IMG/VR virus record: IMGVR_UViG_3300014166_000005
Coordinates: 1 to 37,940 of that record
Direction: 5' to 3' (one strand)
DNA: 37,940 nt
From: a virus
A program made the translations under genes and the position numbers. This document shows positions 29,030-37,940 of the stretch, one piece after another. How positions within the stretch are numbered: position 1 is the first letter of the stretch; each line of letters begins with the position of its first letter. A model generated the notes under the pieces. The model saw nothing but the letters and a program-made list of their open reading frames with translations. It ran no database searches and was not told the origin of the DNA.

Positions 29030-29749
29030 ATGGATCCACAAATGACTCAACCTTACTTGGGCGTGCAGGCACCAAGAATTCCGTACATCAAGTTCGAGCA
29101 GCGGCCGGTCGAACGAAGGACGGAGACTGGCGGGGTTACCTTCGAGGACGTTGACTTTGCGCTCATCACGGCGCAAGGCAGCAAGGACACAACGGAGAAG
29201 GTTGTGCAGGAGTGGTTCCCGCAGATCAAGCGGGCGGCGATGGACGGTCAGTACCCGCCGGAGTGGATTCCCCGCTTCGAGCAGATGTATGCGATCTGGA
29301 AGGAGACCAGGCAGGACCCGGTCGTGGGGACGCCGGTGAAGAACTGGCCGGCGATCAGTCCCTCGGAGTGCAAGATCCTCCTGTATGCCGGAGTGCGAAG
29401 CATCGAGGATCTGGCCGAGGCGAATGAGGAGTTCTTGGGCAAGATCGGGATGGGTGCCAGGCGGCTGAAGGCACTGGCGACGGACTGGGTGACGGCGAAC
29501 CAGTCACAGGGGCCTCTCGTGGCCCAGATGGACACGCTTCGCCAAACCATCGAGGAACAGGGGAGACAGATCAAGGAGCTGCAGGAAGCGAACACCGCCT
29601 TGGGTAGGGAAGTCATCGACGCGAAGAGCGCGAGTGTGGGTTCTCGCTTCCCAGTCAACATGCCCTCGCCGGAGGAAAGGCTGTCCGCCGTGCGGGACAA
29701 TTCCCGCGCAGACGAAACCGAGGCGCTGGACGACGTTCTAGGGAGTTGA
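29030..29749 (+). CDS. Virion-module protein with helix-hairpin-helix-like segment
   Basis: A 239-residue product. An N-terminal strand region is followed by ISPSECKILLYAGVRSIEDL, then GKIGMGARRLKALATDWV (about residues 108-153), a helix-hairpin-helix-like unit (GIGxG-type turn) often seen in DNA-binding proteins; the C-terminal part is coiled coil (AQMDTLRQTIEEQGRQIKEL) and acidic. It lies between the decoration protein and the adaptor, where head-completion proteins are found. The HhH-like unit may touch packaged DNA; this is inference. Confidence 0.6.
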   Translation: MDPQMTQPYLGVQAPRIPYIKFEQRPVERRTETGGVTFEDVDFALITAQGSKDTTEKVVQEWFPQIKRAAMDGQYPPEWIPRFEQMYAIWKETRQDPVVGTPVKNWPAISPSECKILLYAGVRSIEDLAEANEEFLGKIGMGARRLKALATDWVTANQSQGPLVAQMDTLRQTIEEQGRQIKELQEANTALGREVIDAKSASVGSRFPVNMPSPEERLSAVRDNSRADETEALDDVLGS

Positions 29750-29750
29750 A

Positions 29751-30473
29751 ATGGCCGAGAAAGCTCTTTTGACGATTGTACAGGACTTCTGCAAGCGAGC
29801 TGGGCTGCCTGTACCCGTAATCGCAGCAGGCTCTATGGACGACACTGTCGTGCAGATCGTGGGATTGCTGAACGAGGGCATCCAGGATATGTGCGATCGG
29901 TACGCGCTGCAGCAGTTGACATCGTATTGGGCTTTCACGCACGCTAGTGGCCCCGCCTACCTAGCATTAGACTTGGCCAGGGACGTAGTCGACTGGAAGT
30001 ACAATGAGCCACTGACGATCTGGAACACGAGTACTCGGCTCCCACTCACTGGCCCCGCAACCACGCAGGAATGGGCGCAGCTCGTGACGATGAAAGTCGC
30101 TCCGGCGCAGTACACCTACATCCTGTTCGGTAATGCCATTCGCATTTACCCAGTTCCAACGCCTCCACAGTCCGTTGTCTTCTCGTTCTACTATCAGTCG
30201 AAGTGTGGTGTCACTGACGACGGGACGAACGTCTTTGAGACTTATGAGCAGGATACCTACATCCCCAGGATTCCGACCTATCTAGTCGAGGCGGACTTGA
30301 AATGGCGGTGGAAGAAGGAGAAGGGGCTGCCGTACGCCGAAGATCAGCGCATTGCGGAGTCGATGCTGGTGAACCTAGTGGGCAGGAGCCCGCAGCCAGT
30401 CCTCAATCTCGACACCGGCGATAGATCTTATGTGCCCGGCATCTTCGTTTCTCCAGGGAGCTGGCGGCTATGA
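29751..30473 (+). CDS. Head-tail adaptor (P22 gp4-like)
   Basis: A 240-residue product with an N-terminal helical part (LTIVQDFCKRAGLPVPVIAA, VQIVGLLNEGIQDMCDRYAL) and a mixed beta part (APAQYTYILFGNAIRIYPVP, VVFSFYYQSKC). Such a helix-rich N-terminus followed by beta strands is the pattern of podovirus adaptor proteins bound under the portal. It is coupled to the next gene by ATGA and starts two bases after the previous stop. Confidence 0.7.
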   Translation: MAEKALLTIVQDFCKRAGLPVPVIAAGSMDDTVVQIVGLLNEGIQDMCDRYALQQLTSYWAFTHASGPAYLALDLARDVVDWKYNEPLTIWNTSTRLPLTGPATTQEWAQLVTMKVAPAQYTYILFGNAIRIYPVPTPPQSVVFSFYYQSKCGVTDDGTNVFETYEQDTYIPRIPTYLVEADLKWRWKKEKGLPYAEDQRIAESMLVNLVGRSPQPVLNLDTGDRSYVPGIFVSPGSWRL

Positions 30474-32041
30474 TGCGTCAGTCGCTGCAGGACCGGCTCA
30501 ATCTTGACAGGGCGGGCACCAGTTATACTACCCACGCTGGCGCTCCGACCGGCGGACTGAACACGCGGGATTCAGTCGTGGGGATGGACTCTCGAGATGC
30601 GCTGGTGCTGGATAACTGGTTTCCACAGCAGAGCGAGGTATGGCAGCGCGGCGGCTATGCCCCCTACGCTACGGGTATGACTGGAATAGTGAAGGCAATG
30701 GGGAGCTTTGATGCCGCGAACGGAACGAAGCAATTCATTGCCTTTACCGATGCAGGGGCGTATGACATTACTGCTGGCGGGGTTATCAGCGGGATAATGA
30801 CGGGCAGTGCCTTGACAAATGGGTATGTCCAAACACTGAAGCTAACCAACAGCGCCGGCACGACGTTCCTCTGGATCTGCAACGGAATTGACGTTCCGAA
30901 GTTCTACAACGGTACTGTCTGGGCACCGGCGGTCATCACTGGCCTTACTCCGACGACCATCGTGCAGGCATGGCTGTTCAAGCACCGAGTCTGGTTCTTG
31001 GAACAGAACACGATGAACGCCTGGTATCTCCCGATCGACTCTATTCAGGGAGCTGCCACCCAGTACCCCATGGGCAACCTGTTCCGGAGGGGCGGGTATC
31101 TGGTTGCCGGGACCAACTGGACCATCGACGGCGGTGAAGGCCCCGACGACGCGATGGTGTTGATTAGCAGTGAGGGAGAACTGGCCATATTCAAGGGCAC
31201 TGACCCAAACAGTGCCTCTTCTTGGTCCCTTTCTGGTATTTTCTTCGTAGGTAAGCCCTGTGGCAGGAAGTGCTTCTTCCGCTTAGGCGGCGACGTAGGG
31301 CTGTTGACTGAGAATGGAGTCTACCCGCTAAGTCGGGCCCTCCAGCTCGGGTCGATGAACTTCGCCGCCGCTCTCAGTAACAAGATCCAACCCAGCATTG
31401 CTGCGGCCGTGGCCATCAGCAGCCCCTTTGCGAAGGGATATGAAGGCTGCGTCTACCCGAAGTTGAATGCCCTCCTTGTCAACATGCCGAATGTACAGAC
31501 AGGCGGGGCAATGCAGTTCGTGATGAACACTGTCACGGGGCAGTGGAGTACGTTTAGTGGATGGAATACTACCTGCTTCGAGGTCTTCCAAGGACAACTC
31601 TACTTCGGGGACGCAGGTGGAACTGTACAAAAGGCTTGGGTAGGCGTTTCGGACGCAGGAGCACTGATTTACACCACTGTGTATCAAGCCTTCCAGACCT
31701 TCGGCACCTCCGCGAGGATGAAAAAGGTTCGGTTGCTGCGCTTCCTGCTCGAATATGATGGGTCACTGGATGTAAAGTGGGCCATCGCGGCGGATTACTC
31801 CGGAGCCGACATTACCTCCTTCGCGCCGGGGGGCACCCAGCCAGCATGTGCTATCTGGGACGTGAGTGCATGGGATACCAGTTGGTGGTGCATGGACGTG
31901 AACAGGAAAAAGCAGTGGAAGGCGGTGTTTCACCCACCAGGCTACGCACTATCCCTGCGAATGATTACTTCCGGCCTCACCAACGACCCGGTTAAGTGGG
32001 CGGGAACCGACTTCATCCTCGATCGAGCGGGGCAGATGTGA
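30470..32041 (+). CDS. Tail stabilization/hub protein (P22 gp10-like)
   Basis: A 523-residue beta-rich product (AYDITAGGVISGIMTGSALT; WICNGIDVPKFYNGTVWAPA; DDAMVLISSEGELAIFKGTD) whose repeated strand pattern suits a beta-propeller-like tail hub. It begins AGTSYTTHAGAPTGGLNTRD, a common start of podovirus gp10-type stabilization proteins, and sits after the adaptor, in the usual order. Stop overlaps the next start (GTGA). Its role is to plug and extend the portal channel. Confidence 0.7.
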   Translation: MMRQSLQDRLNLDRAGTSYTTHAGAPTGGLNTRDSVVGMDSRDALVLDNWFPQQSEVWQRGGYAPYATGMTGIVKAMGSFDAANGTKQFIAFTDAGAYDITAGGVISGIMTGSALTNGYVQTLKLTNSAGTTFLWICNGIDVPKFYNGTVWAPAVITGLTPTTIVQAWLFKHRVWFLEQNTMNAWYLPIDSIQGAATQYPMGNLFRRGGYLVAGTNWTIDGGEGPDDAMVLISSEGELAIFKGTDPNSASSWSLSGIFFVGKPCGRKCFFRLGGDVGLLTENGVYPLSRALQLGSMNFAAALSNKIQPSIAAAVAISSPFAKGYEGCVYPKLNALLVNMPNVQTGGAMQFVMNTVTGQWSTFSGWNTTCFEVFQGQLYFGDAGGTVQKAWVGVSDAGALIYTTVYQAFQTFGTSARMKKVRLLRFLLEYDGSLDVKWAIAADYSGADITSFAPGGTQPACAIWDVSAWDTSWWCMDVNRKKQWKAVFHPPGYALSLRMITSGLTNDPVKWAGTDFILDRAGQM

Positions 32042-32502
32042 AGTGGCCCACGCTACCGCTGGAACAGGCTCTTGCGGAGCCTAATCTGCCGGCAGGCAGG
32101 GATAATGTCATTCGCTTCGAGGCGGCGCTACTCGCTATGCCTCAAGTGGAGTGCCCACTGCGTCATTTCTTCGCTAAAGGGCTGTATATCCGCGAACTTA
32201 CCATCCCCGCGGGGGTTGCGCTCACAGGTGCTATCCACCTCGTCGATTGCATCTCCGTGATGTCGCAAGGGAAAATTCTCGTCTCCGATGGAGAGAAAGC
32301 GGTTTGCATGACCGCGCCACTGACGATGTTCTGTGCCGCCGGGACGAAGAAGGCAGGGTACTGTCTCGAGGAAGTGATCTGGGTCGATTCATACCCCAAC
32401 CCTGACGACGAACGCGATATTGACGTGCTGGAGAATCGCTTGATGACTAACTCTCACAGCGATTACCTTAAGAGAACTACACAGTTACTGGAGAAGCCAT
32501 GA
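32038..32502 (+). CDS. Cupin-like virion-module protein
   Basis: The GTG at 32038 overlaps the previous stop (GTGA), giving 154 residues; the earlier frame from 31996 lies inside the neighbour. The order of strands (LYIRELTIPAGVALTGAIHL, SVMSQGKILVSDGEKAVCMT, PLTMFCAAGTKKAGYCLEEV) is that of a double-stranded beta helix (cupin-like) fold. The H/E metal ligands of enzymes are not obvious, so a structural role is more likely. The C-terminus is acidic and helical. Confidence 0.6.
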   Translation: MKWPTLPLEQALAEPNLPAGRDNVIRFEAALLAMPQVECPLRHFFAKGLYIRELTIPAGVALTGAIHLVDCISVMSQGKILVSDGEKAVCMTAPLTMFCAAGTKKAGYCLEEVIWVDSYPNPDDERDIDVLENRLMTNSHSDYLKRTTQLLEKP

Positions 32503-33719
32503 GCGGAATGATTGCGGCGGCAGCAATAGGCGTTGGCGGGTCGTATCTGATAAACCGCTCGAACCAGAACAACATGAACACTGCAACGGACCGTGCAGGG
32601 GAAGCAAACCTGCAGACTGCCCGCGAGCAGTCCATGATGAACAACCCGAACGTGGACACTCCGTACGGGAGTCAGCATTACACAGAGTCTGCTACACCCG
32701 GAGGCCGCCCCACGATCACGCAGACCCTCTCCCCCGCGGAGCAGGCCGCGTATGAACAGCGTAATGGGCTGCGAAGCGGATACCTCAGTGCCCTCAGCGG
32801 TGCCTTACCAGGAATGACGGAGACCCTAAAGGGCCCATTTGGACTGGCAGGAGGCCCAATGATGGGCTTGGATTCCCGCTACGCGCCGAACGCAGGAGAC
32901 ATTCAAAAGGATGCGAATCTGGGGCAAGCTGGGCCGATTCAGTCGGGACTGAACTTCCGAGGGGCTCCGGCGATGCCGGTTGCCAGTGACGCTACGCGTC
33001 AAGCTGTCGCAGATGCGGTTTACCGACAGGGTAGTAGATATCTGGATCCACAATTCGCCCAGCAGCAGGATTCTCTGAACACCATGCTGGCGAATCAAGG
33101 GATTACTCGGGGAAGCTCCGCTCAAGACCGCGAGCAGGGGAACCTGGACCGCACGAAGATGATGGCGTATGGAGATCTGGGGGACCGAGCGACGCAGCAA
33201 GGAATGCAGGCCATGCAGCAGCTGTACGCGATGCAGATGGCTGCGAGGCAGCAAGGCGTCGGGGAAATCTCGAGCCAGGGGGCGTTTGCGAACAGCGCGC
33301 AGCAGCAAGCAGCACAGGAACTGCTCGCGTCGATGAGTGCAAGGAATAACGCAGCGACCACAGGTGCCAACATTGCGAACTTGTCCTCGACTGCCTTCAA
33401 CAATGCCCGCGGGATGAGCTATGATGAGTACATGAAGAACACGCTGCTGCCATTTAACCTTTCTGCGAGCCTGCAGAGTGGCAGCCAAGTGAACAACCCA
33501 CAGTTCCAGCCCCTTTCCTCTACTTCCATCACGCCACCGCCGATCATGCAGGGAGCACAAATTAGCGCTGCCAACACGAGCGCGAACAATCAGATGCTCG
33601 GGAGCGTGCTAAACGCCGGCGCGAACTGGTATGGGAACAAGGGGTCGACAGCCCCAACGCTCTTCGCCAGCCAGACCGCTGCTCCGATCACCGACTTCTC
33701 GCAGCCTGCTGGTACCTAA
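32499..33719 (+). CDS. Internal virion protein 1 (ejection-type)
   Basis: A 406-residue Gln/Ala/Asn/Met-rich product with a hydrophobic N-terminus (SGMIAAAAIGVGGSYLINRS) and long helical stretches (GDRATQQGMQAMQQLYAMQM, then QQQAAQELLASMSARNNAAT). The composition and placement match podovirus ejection proteins that leave the head with DNA and form a trans-envelope conduit (P22 gp7/gp16/gp20 type). No enzyme motif. ATGA coupling with the previous gene. Confidence 0.65.
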   Translation: MSGMIAAAAIGVGGSYLINRSNQNNMNTATDRAGEANLQTAREQSMMNNPNVDTPYGSQHYTESATPGGRPTITQTLSPAEQAAYEQRNGLRSGYLSALSGALPGMTETLKGPFGLAGGPMMGLDSRYAPNAGDIQKDANLGQAGPIQSGLNFRGAPAMPVASDATRQAVADAVYRQGSRYLDPQFAQQQDSLNTMLANQGITRGSSAQDREQGNLDRTKMMAYGDLGDRATQQGMQAMQQLYAMQMAARQQGVGEISSQGAFANSAQQQAAQELLASMSARNNAATTGANIANLSSTAFNNARGMSYDEYMKNTLLPFNLSASLQSGSQVNNPQFQPLSSTSITPPPIMQGAQISAANTSANNQMLGSVLNAGANWYGNKGSTAPTLFASQTAAPITDFSQPAGT

Positions 33720-33728
33720 GGATAGATC

Positions 33729-35423
33729 ATGCCAAATGTCAACCTGACAGCGCCGGCTCTTCCCACAGCGGGGCTCCCGCCGGAGATAGCTGCGCAGCAA
33801 ATGCAGTTGCAGGTCCGGCAACAGATAGCCGAGGCACTGTTGGCGAAGGGAATGCAGGACGTGGATCCAGTCACTCACGGACCTAGCGGGAATCCCTTTG
33901 CATATGACACTGTAAACATAGGGGGAATTCTCAGCAAGATGTTCAACGCGCGGGAAGGAAGGCAGCAGTTAGAACGTCTTGGCCCAGAGCAGCTATCTCT
34001 CGCTGCGCGTGCTGAGGCGATGCGCAAGCAGGATATGGCTGGTGTTATGCAGGACTACAGAGGCGGGACCACACCTGGGCCGTACGAAGGCGGCTCAATC
34101 GAAAAAGCGCCAGACCTCAAGGCGGCGATCAGCCGAGCACTGTTAAGCTCCCACCCCGGAGTGCAGGCTTGGGGCGAGCAAATGCAAAAGGCTATGATTG
34201 AAGGGGAATTGAAGGGTGTTGTTACTCCTGGCGACGTTGCATCGCAGGGAAGAAACTTCACCTCCCGGTCAATCGCGAAGTCACTGTTCAGCTCCCCCAG
34301 CAATATCGGGACCAGGCAGAATGTAGGCCTGCTAGACACCTTAGGGAAGATTGAAAAGGGTGAAGGCGGAGCAATGGGGTTGTTTGGCCAAGATCGTACC
34401 GATCCTTGGTCAATTGGACTGGGACAGCTTACCGGCGGGTATCCGCCCGCTGTGCAGCCAGGGCAAAGAATGCCACTTTCGCCGCCGGGAGCGATTTCTC
34501 AGCCTGGAATGGGTGCTCCGGAGGGTCAACCAAGACCCCTTCCTGGTCCTGGAGCGCCTGGAGCAGACGTAGTCACTTCCGCTGTTCCCTCTCCCGTCGC
34601 TCCAGCGGGCGTGCCAGATCAATTGGGAGAGATCAACACGACTGGCAGTACCCTTGTGCCCACCGCGCAGGGACCGAAGGTTGCAGAAACCGCCACAACC
34701 GAAGGCGGGAAGAAGACCGCCGGGGACTTCCGCGAGACGCTCAAGGCGGGGAAGGAGAATTCACTGGAATTCATCCAAACCGCCCCGAAGTTACTCAAGG
34801 CGCTCGAGCTGCTGCCTAACGCGGATATGAAGAAAGGTGGGAACCTGATCACCGACGCGCGGAAGTGGGCGGTGACTATGGGAATGTCGACAGATAACGC
34901 CAACAAGATTGGCGACACAGAGACCTTCCTGAAGACGATGATGAGTCCGGCGACGGGAGCAGCTCGTGCATTCAACTCCCGCGCGACCCAGCTCGAGTTC
35001 GTCCAGTTCCTGAAGGCCTTTGCCGCTAGTCAAGATACTGACAAGCGGGCAGCGGCGAACATCATCACGCAGATGCTGCTCGATGGGGTGAACGAGCACA
35101 CACAGCATCTCAAGAACATCGAACAGGCGAAGGGTATCCCCGGCATGGAGAACGCAGCGGGCTACCAATTATCTAACTTCCCCACAATAGACAGTATTGC
35201 TCGCGAGATGGATAAGACGCGGCTGAAAACCGACTTGAAGAAGGATGAGGCCACTGGACTTTGGTCCGATGCACTGGCCTCGCAGCGCGGGAAAGACGCC
35301 TACTGGCCAGTACCAGGACCAAAGGCGATTGAAATACTAAAGGGTGGCGGGAGCCGGGAGAAGTTTGACGAATACTTTGGCATAGGGTCTTCGGATGCCA
35401 TCCTGGGGCCGGCAAAGGAGTAG
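33729..35423 (+). CDS. Internal virion protein 2 (ejection-type)
   Basis: A 564-residue product: helical N-terminus (PPEIAAQQMQLQVRQQIAEA), a long Pro/Gly-rich middle (PGQRMPLSPPGAISQPGMGA), then a helical C-terminal half (SLEFIQTAPKLLKALELLPN; NEHTQHLKNIEQAKGIPGME). No lysozyme or transglycosylase signature found. It forms an uninterrupted trio with its neighbours, which suggests a common role in DNA ejection. Inference from context and composition. Confidence 0.6.
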   Translation: MPNVNLTAPALPTAGLPPEIAAQQMQLQVRQQIAEALLAKGMQDVDPVTHGPSGNPFAYDTVNIGGILSKMFNAREGRQQLERLGPEQLSLAARAEAMRKQDMAGVMQDYRGGTTPGPYEGGSIEKAPDLKAAISRALLSSHPGVQAWGEQMQKAMIEGELKGVVTPGDVASQGRNFTSRSIAKSLFSSPSNIGTRQNVGLLDTLGKIEKGEGGAMGLFGQDRTDPWSIGLGQLTGGYPPAVQPGQRMPLSPPGAISQPGMGAPEGQPRPLPGPGAPGADVVTSAVPSPVAPAGVPDQLGEINTTGSTLVPTAQGPKVAETATTEGGKKTAGDFRETLKAGKENSLEFIQTAPKLLKALELLPNADMKKGGNLITDARKWAVTMGMSTDNANKIGDTETFLKTMMSPATGAARAFNSRATQLEFVQFLKAFAASQDTDKRAAANIITQMLLDGVNEHTQHLKNIEQAKGIPGMENAAGYQLSNFPTIDSIAREMDKTRLKTDLKKDEATGLWSDALASQRGKDAYWPVPGPKAIEILKGGGSREKFDEYFGIGSSDAILGPAKE

Positions 35424-35426
35424 ACC

Positions 35427-36695
35427 ATGCCCGACAAGAACCCGTATGAGGGACTGGAACTCAAGCCAGACCAGCCCGAGCAGTTTCACAAGGAGCCGAA
35501 TCCCTTCGAGGGACTGGGACTGGGCGAGAAGGTCCAGCCGCCGGAAGAGCATGGGGCTAAGCGCTTTGGAAGCGACGTTCTATCCCTGCTGACGGGTGTG
35601 GCGAAGTTCGGACAGAATACTCTAGGTAGTATCGGGGACGTGCATAGCTACTTGAATCTCCCCCCTCCGAAAAGCACTGTAATGATGCCAACTACGCAGG
35701 ACGTTGGCGAGTTTACCGGCAAGCTGGCGTCGAAATTCGGTCTGCCGAGCGAGCTGCCTAAGCCCACCACGCCGGAGGGAAAGTTCTTCGAGCCGATGGC
35801 ACAGACGGCTGCCTCGATGATGTCAATGCGGCCTTGGGCGCTCGGAGGAGGCGCAACGGCAGGTGCATTCGGCGAGATTTCTTCTCGCATCTTCGACAAT
35901 GGGGAGACCCCGGCAGGAGAAAAGTCAGGTGCGCGGACGCTTGGGGAATTGGCAGTGCTTCTCCCCGCACTCGGCGTTAATGCTCGTAGTCCTGTCACGG
36001 TGAAGATGCTAAAACCGACCTTGGATCGGATTGGCAGTGAAGGGGAGGCTGCGTACAAGATCAGCAAGGCCGACGCGATGGCTCAGTTAGCTGCTGAACG
36101 CATGCAGATGCCCCATGCAAGTCTGTGGAGCCAGATGCCGGAGTTGTACCCCGCGATTAAGGACATTCGCAGCTCGAAGTTCGGAGGTCCGCTGAATGAG
36201 CAGGCGAGGCTGGAAGGCCTCTCCGCCGGCGAGACACTGAATCAGCCCTTTAGCACAGCGACCGTACCCAGCTTGGCGCATGGTTACCTGGACCCTCTCG
36301 AGACACTGGGCAATGTCTACCGCGCTGGACAGGCGACCTCGCCGCGAGTACCGCGGACCAATGTAGTAGAGCAGGGAAGGACCACCCCAATCAGTACTTG
36401 GTTTAAAGAGAATGTAAACTTCACTCGTTGGCCTGGTATGGCCTCCGAGTGGCTAAACGCAAAGGCTAATGAGGGAGCGATTAAGGGACTGGTGAAGTCC
36501 CTCACTGGCCCCAATGCGAAGAGTGAGCTGAACAAGATCGCTACCTACAGCCACCCTGAGCACATTGCCGAGCAGCTTGTGAAAGCCCTCTTAGGGTTGC
36601 AAGGCGCATCCGGCGAAGCTTCCAGCGAAGCCAACACCATTCCCCTGCCCAGCATGCCGTCCGGCATAAGGGTGCAAATTGGAAAAGTTGACTAA
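35427..36695 (+). CDS. Internal virion protein 3 (ejection-type)
   Basis: A 422-residue product with a charged N-terminus (PYEGLELKPDQPEQFHKEPN, and a repeated NPFEGLGL/NPYEGLEL motif), a hydrophobic middle (PMAQTAASMMSMRPWALGGG; LGELAVLLPALGVN) and a long charged helical C-terminal region. The hydrophobic segment could insert in a membrane during ejection. No enzyme motif. It ends the internal-protein trio; a 42-bp gap separates it from the fibre gene. Confidence 0.6.
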   Translation: MPDKNPYEGLELKPDQPEQFHKEPNPFEGLGLGEKVQPPEEHGAKRFGSDVLSLLTGVAKFGQNTLGSIGDVHSYLNLPPPKSTVMMPTTQDVGEFTGKLASKFGLPSELPKPTTPEGKFFEPMAQTAASMMSMRPWALGGGATAGAFGEISSRIFDNGETPAGEKSGARTLGELAVLLPALGVNARSPVTVKMLKPTLDRIGSEGEAAYKISKADAMAQLAAERMQMPHASLWSQMPELYPAIKDIRSSKFGGPLNEQARLEGLSAGETLNQPFSTATVPSLAHGYLDPLETLGNVYRAGQATSPRVPRTNVVEQGRTTPISTWFKENVNFTRWPGMASEWLNAKANEGAIKGLVKSLTGPNAKSELNKIATYSHPEHIAEQLVKALLGLQGASGEASSEANTIPLPSMPSGIRVQIGKVD

Positions 36696-36715
36696 TAACA
36701 GGCCCCAGATAAACC

Positions 36716-36727
36716 CCCATATTAGGA
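36716..36727 (+). repeat. Copy of the CCCATATTAGGA motif (second copy at 20844)
   Basis: CCCATATTAGGA at 36716-36727, in the gap before the fibre gene, also occurs at 20844-20855 in the divergent control region. Two intergenic copies may mean a shared regulatory site or chance. Confidence 0.35.
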
Positions 36728-36737
36728 CCCATATATC

Positions 36738-37712
36738 ATGTCAGGTTGGAACGGTGCTGGAGTCTTCGTCCTACCATACTCGATGGTCGCTGAGGCGGCC
36801 GCCGGTGTCAAGATCCTCGCGAGCCATCAAGATACGCAGTGGAATGCAGTCAAGGTAGGTCTCGAGCACTGCGTCACAGTGGATGGCCAAACTTCGCCAT
36901 CAGGGGACATTCCTTGGAACAACCACAGGATTACTCTGCTCGCTCCGCCGGTAGTGAGCACGGACGCGGCTACCAAGGGCTACGTTGACAGCGTAGCGTC
37001 AGTTGAATGGCTTCCAGAGACCTACGCCGTCAGCTACAACGCAGGCAACAAGTTTAATGTTATAGGGGTTAATCTTACTGCCAAGTACGTGGGTGGGCAG
37101 AGAATAAAGATCAAGCACACTAACGGCACTGCTACAGGCTATGCCACGGTTGTTTCCTCCACCTTCACCGGCGGGAACACAGTGGTAACGATACTCCTTG
37201 ACTATGTTTGGGCACTGGGCGCCTTGTTCCCCACTGTCACTGCGGTATATACAAGCATCATTACCTCAGGCGTTAGTGGCTACGGTCAATCTTGGCAGCA
37301 ACCTCGGTCGATGATAGCCGCGCTGCTCGGAAGCACAGTGTACGATGTCACCTCTCCTATGGCCAAGGTAGGTTTGTACGGCTACCAAGATACCAACGAA
37401 GAATTCAACGACACTACCAACCGCCTTACCTTCCGCTACGCCAGCAGGTTCATGGTAAGCGCGCAGGCGACGTGGGTGGTGACCACAGCCGGCGTTGCAC
37501 ACATTTCAGTCAGGTACAACGGTTCTACTTGGATGGAGATGTACCAGTACCTTCCTGTGAATGTCAACCCGCAGACCGTAGCGATCAGCGCAGTCGTCAA
37601 CTCCTTCGGCATAGGGGACTACTTGGAAATGTACGTCGGGGGTGTCGCAGGAGATCTGTGGGGTGATGGCTTCATCTACTACACCTGCCTGAACGCTGCG
37701 ACGCTTATCTAG
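36738..37712 (+). CDS. Tail fibre/receptor-binding-type protein
   Basis: A 324-residue product. N-terminal ASHQDTQWNAVKVGLEHCVT, then WNNHRITLLAPPVVSTDAAT (a TDAATKGYVDS segment) is the usual fibre-N-terminus pattern that attaches to the tail hub. The remainder is beta-rich and Gly/Thr/Val-rich (KYVGGQRIKIKHTNGTATGY; FRYASRFMVSAQATWVVTTA), ending with FGIGDYLEMYVGGVAGDLWG. It probably recognises the host. No variable-region/lectin signature was seen, so a diversity-generating element is not indicated. Confidence 0.7.
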   Translation: MSGWNGAGVFVLPYSMVAEAAAGVKILASHQDTQWNAVKVGLEHCVTVDGQTSPSGDIPWNNHRITLLAPPVVSTDAATKGYVDSVASVEWLPETYAVSYNAGNKFNVIGVNLTAKYVGGQRIKIKHTNGTATGYATVVSSTFTGGNTVVTILLDYVWALGALFPTVTAVYTSIITSGVSGYGQSWQQPRSMIAALLGSTVYDVTSPMAKVGLYGYQDTNEEFNDTTNRLTFRYASRFMVSAQATWVVTTAGVAHISVRYNGSTWMEMYQYLPVNVNPQTVAISAVVNSFGIGDYLEMYVGGVAGDLWGDGFIYYTCLNAATLI

Positions 37713-37724
37713 TGGGGAAGCATA

Positions 37725-37940
37725 ATGTCACTTGAAACTGCAGTTCTCACTCTCGTCGAGACGCAGTTCCTGCCTGCGGCGGCGGTGTTGCTGTATACCG
37801 TCGAGACAGGAGTGATGAACGCGCAGGTGCGCCTCACCTCGATAGCTCTGGCGAATCAAGACGCGGCAGATCGGCCGGTGACGATGTACAAGGTGCCGAA
37901 AGGGGGGACACCACTGACCAGCAACATCATCGTGCCGGCG
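37725..37940 (+). CDS. Phage virion protein, truncated by window end
   Basis: The ATG at 37725, 12 bases after the previous stop and preceded by GGGGAAG, opens 72 codons with no stop before the window ends. The start ETAVLTLVETQFLPAAAVLL, then NAQVRLTSIALANQDAADRP, then KVPKGGTPLTSNIIVPA is the pattern of small beta-sandwich virion proteins that follow fibres in some phages. The rest is missing. Confidence 0.7.
   Translation, partial: MSLETAVLTLVETQFLPAAAVLLYTVETGVMNAQVRLTSIALANQDAADRPVTMYKVPKGGTPLTSNIIVPA

Noticed and set aside
36738-37712. Diversity-generating retroelement variable region in the fibre gene
   Set aside because: No lectin-type variable C-terminus, template repeat or reverse transcriptase was found in the window.

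Overview
This window is most of the genome of a lytic-looking tailed bacteriophage (Caudoviricetes), GC-rich and densely packed. It carries a complete head-morphogenesis cassette and a large replication block, with no bacterial housekeeping genes. Good sigma70-type promoters, and no phage RNA polymerase in view, point to a bacterial (probably proteobacterial) host whose RNA polymerase is used throughout. The portal/scaffold/capsid order, a P22 gp4-like adaptor, a gp10-like stabilization protein, three large internal virion proteins and no tape-measure or tail-tube gene suggest a short-tailed (podovirus-type) particle. That assignment is inference.

Layout. Positions 1-1725 hold the end of a rightward late module: the tail of one gene, a Pro/Gly-repeat protein and a disordered virion-type protein. 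From about 20.55 kb down to 1.72 kb nearly everything is on the minus strand: some 33 tightly packed genes, many joined by ATGA/GTGA/TGATG overlaps. From right to left these are a paralogous accessory protein with its own double terminator, a long run of small proteins (including a SprT-like metalloprotease), a second paralog of the accessory protein, small zinc- or membrane-type proteins, a Cas4/RecB-like nuclease, a Sak4-like ATPase, a possible SSB, a ParB-methyltransferase fusion, a SET-domain protein, a cytosine-methyltransferase-like protein, a DUF1937 protein, a uracil-DNA-glycosylase/DNA polymerase fusion and a DUF3987-like helicase ATPase. Four leftward promoters with 17-nt spacers (10.1, 13.7, 14.9, 19.6 kb) and three minus-strand terminators divide this block.

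Positions 20.55-21.05 kb form a 500-bp divergent control region rich in repeats, ending in a strong rightward promoter at 20996-21024. That promoter reads into small terminase, large terminase, portal, FmdB-like zinc ribbon, scaffold, major capsid, probable decoration protein, an intrinsic terminator, then adaptor, stabilization, cupin-like, internal virion and fibre genes up to the window end, which truncates the last gene.

Most notable are the UDG-PolA fusion with a His at the nucleotide-selectivity position, a minimal SET methyltransferase next to two DNA methyltransferase-like genes, four genes under 60 codons (one Cys-rich) beside the recombination and small-protein operons, a candidate replication origin at 19.61-19.86 kb made of long inverted C-run/G-run arms around an A-tract, and the regular promoter set. 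No integrase, repressor, lysis enzyme, primase, tRNA or CRISPR was recognised; lysis genes probably lie outside the window.
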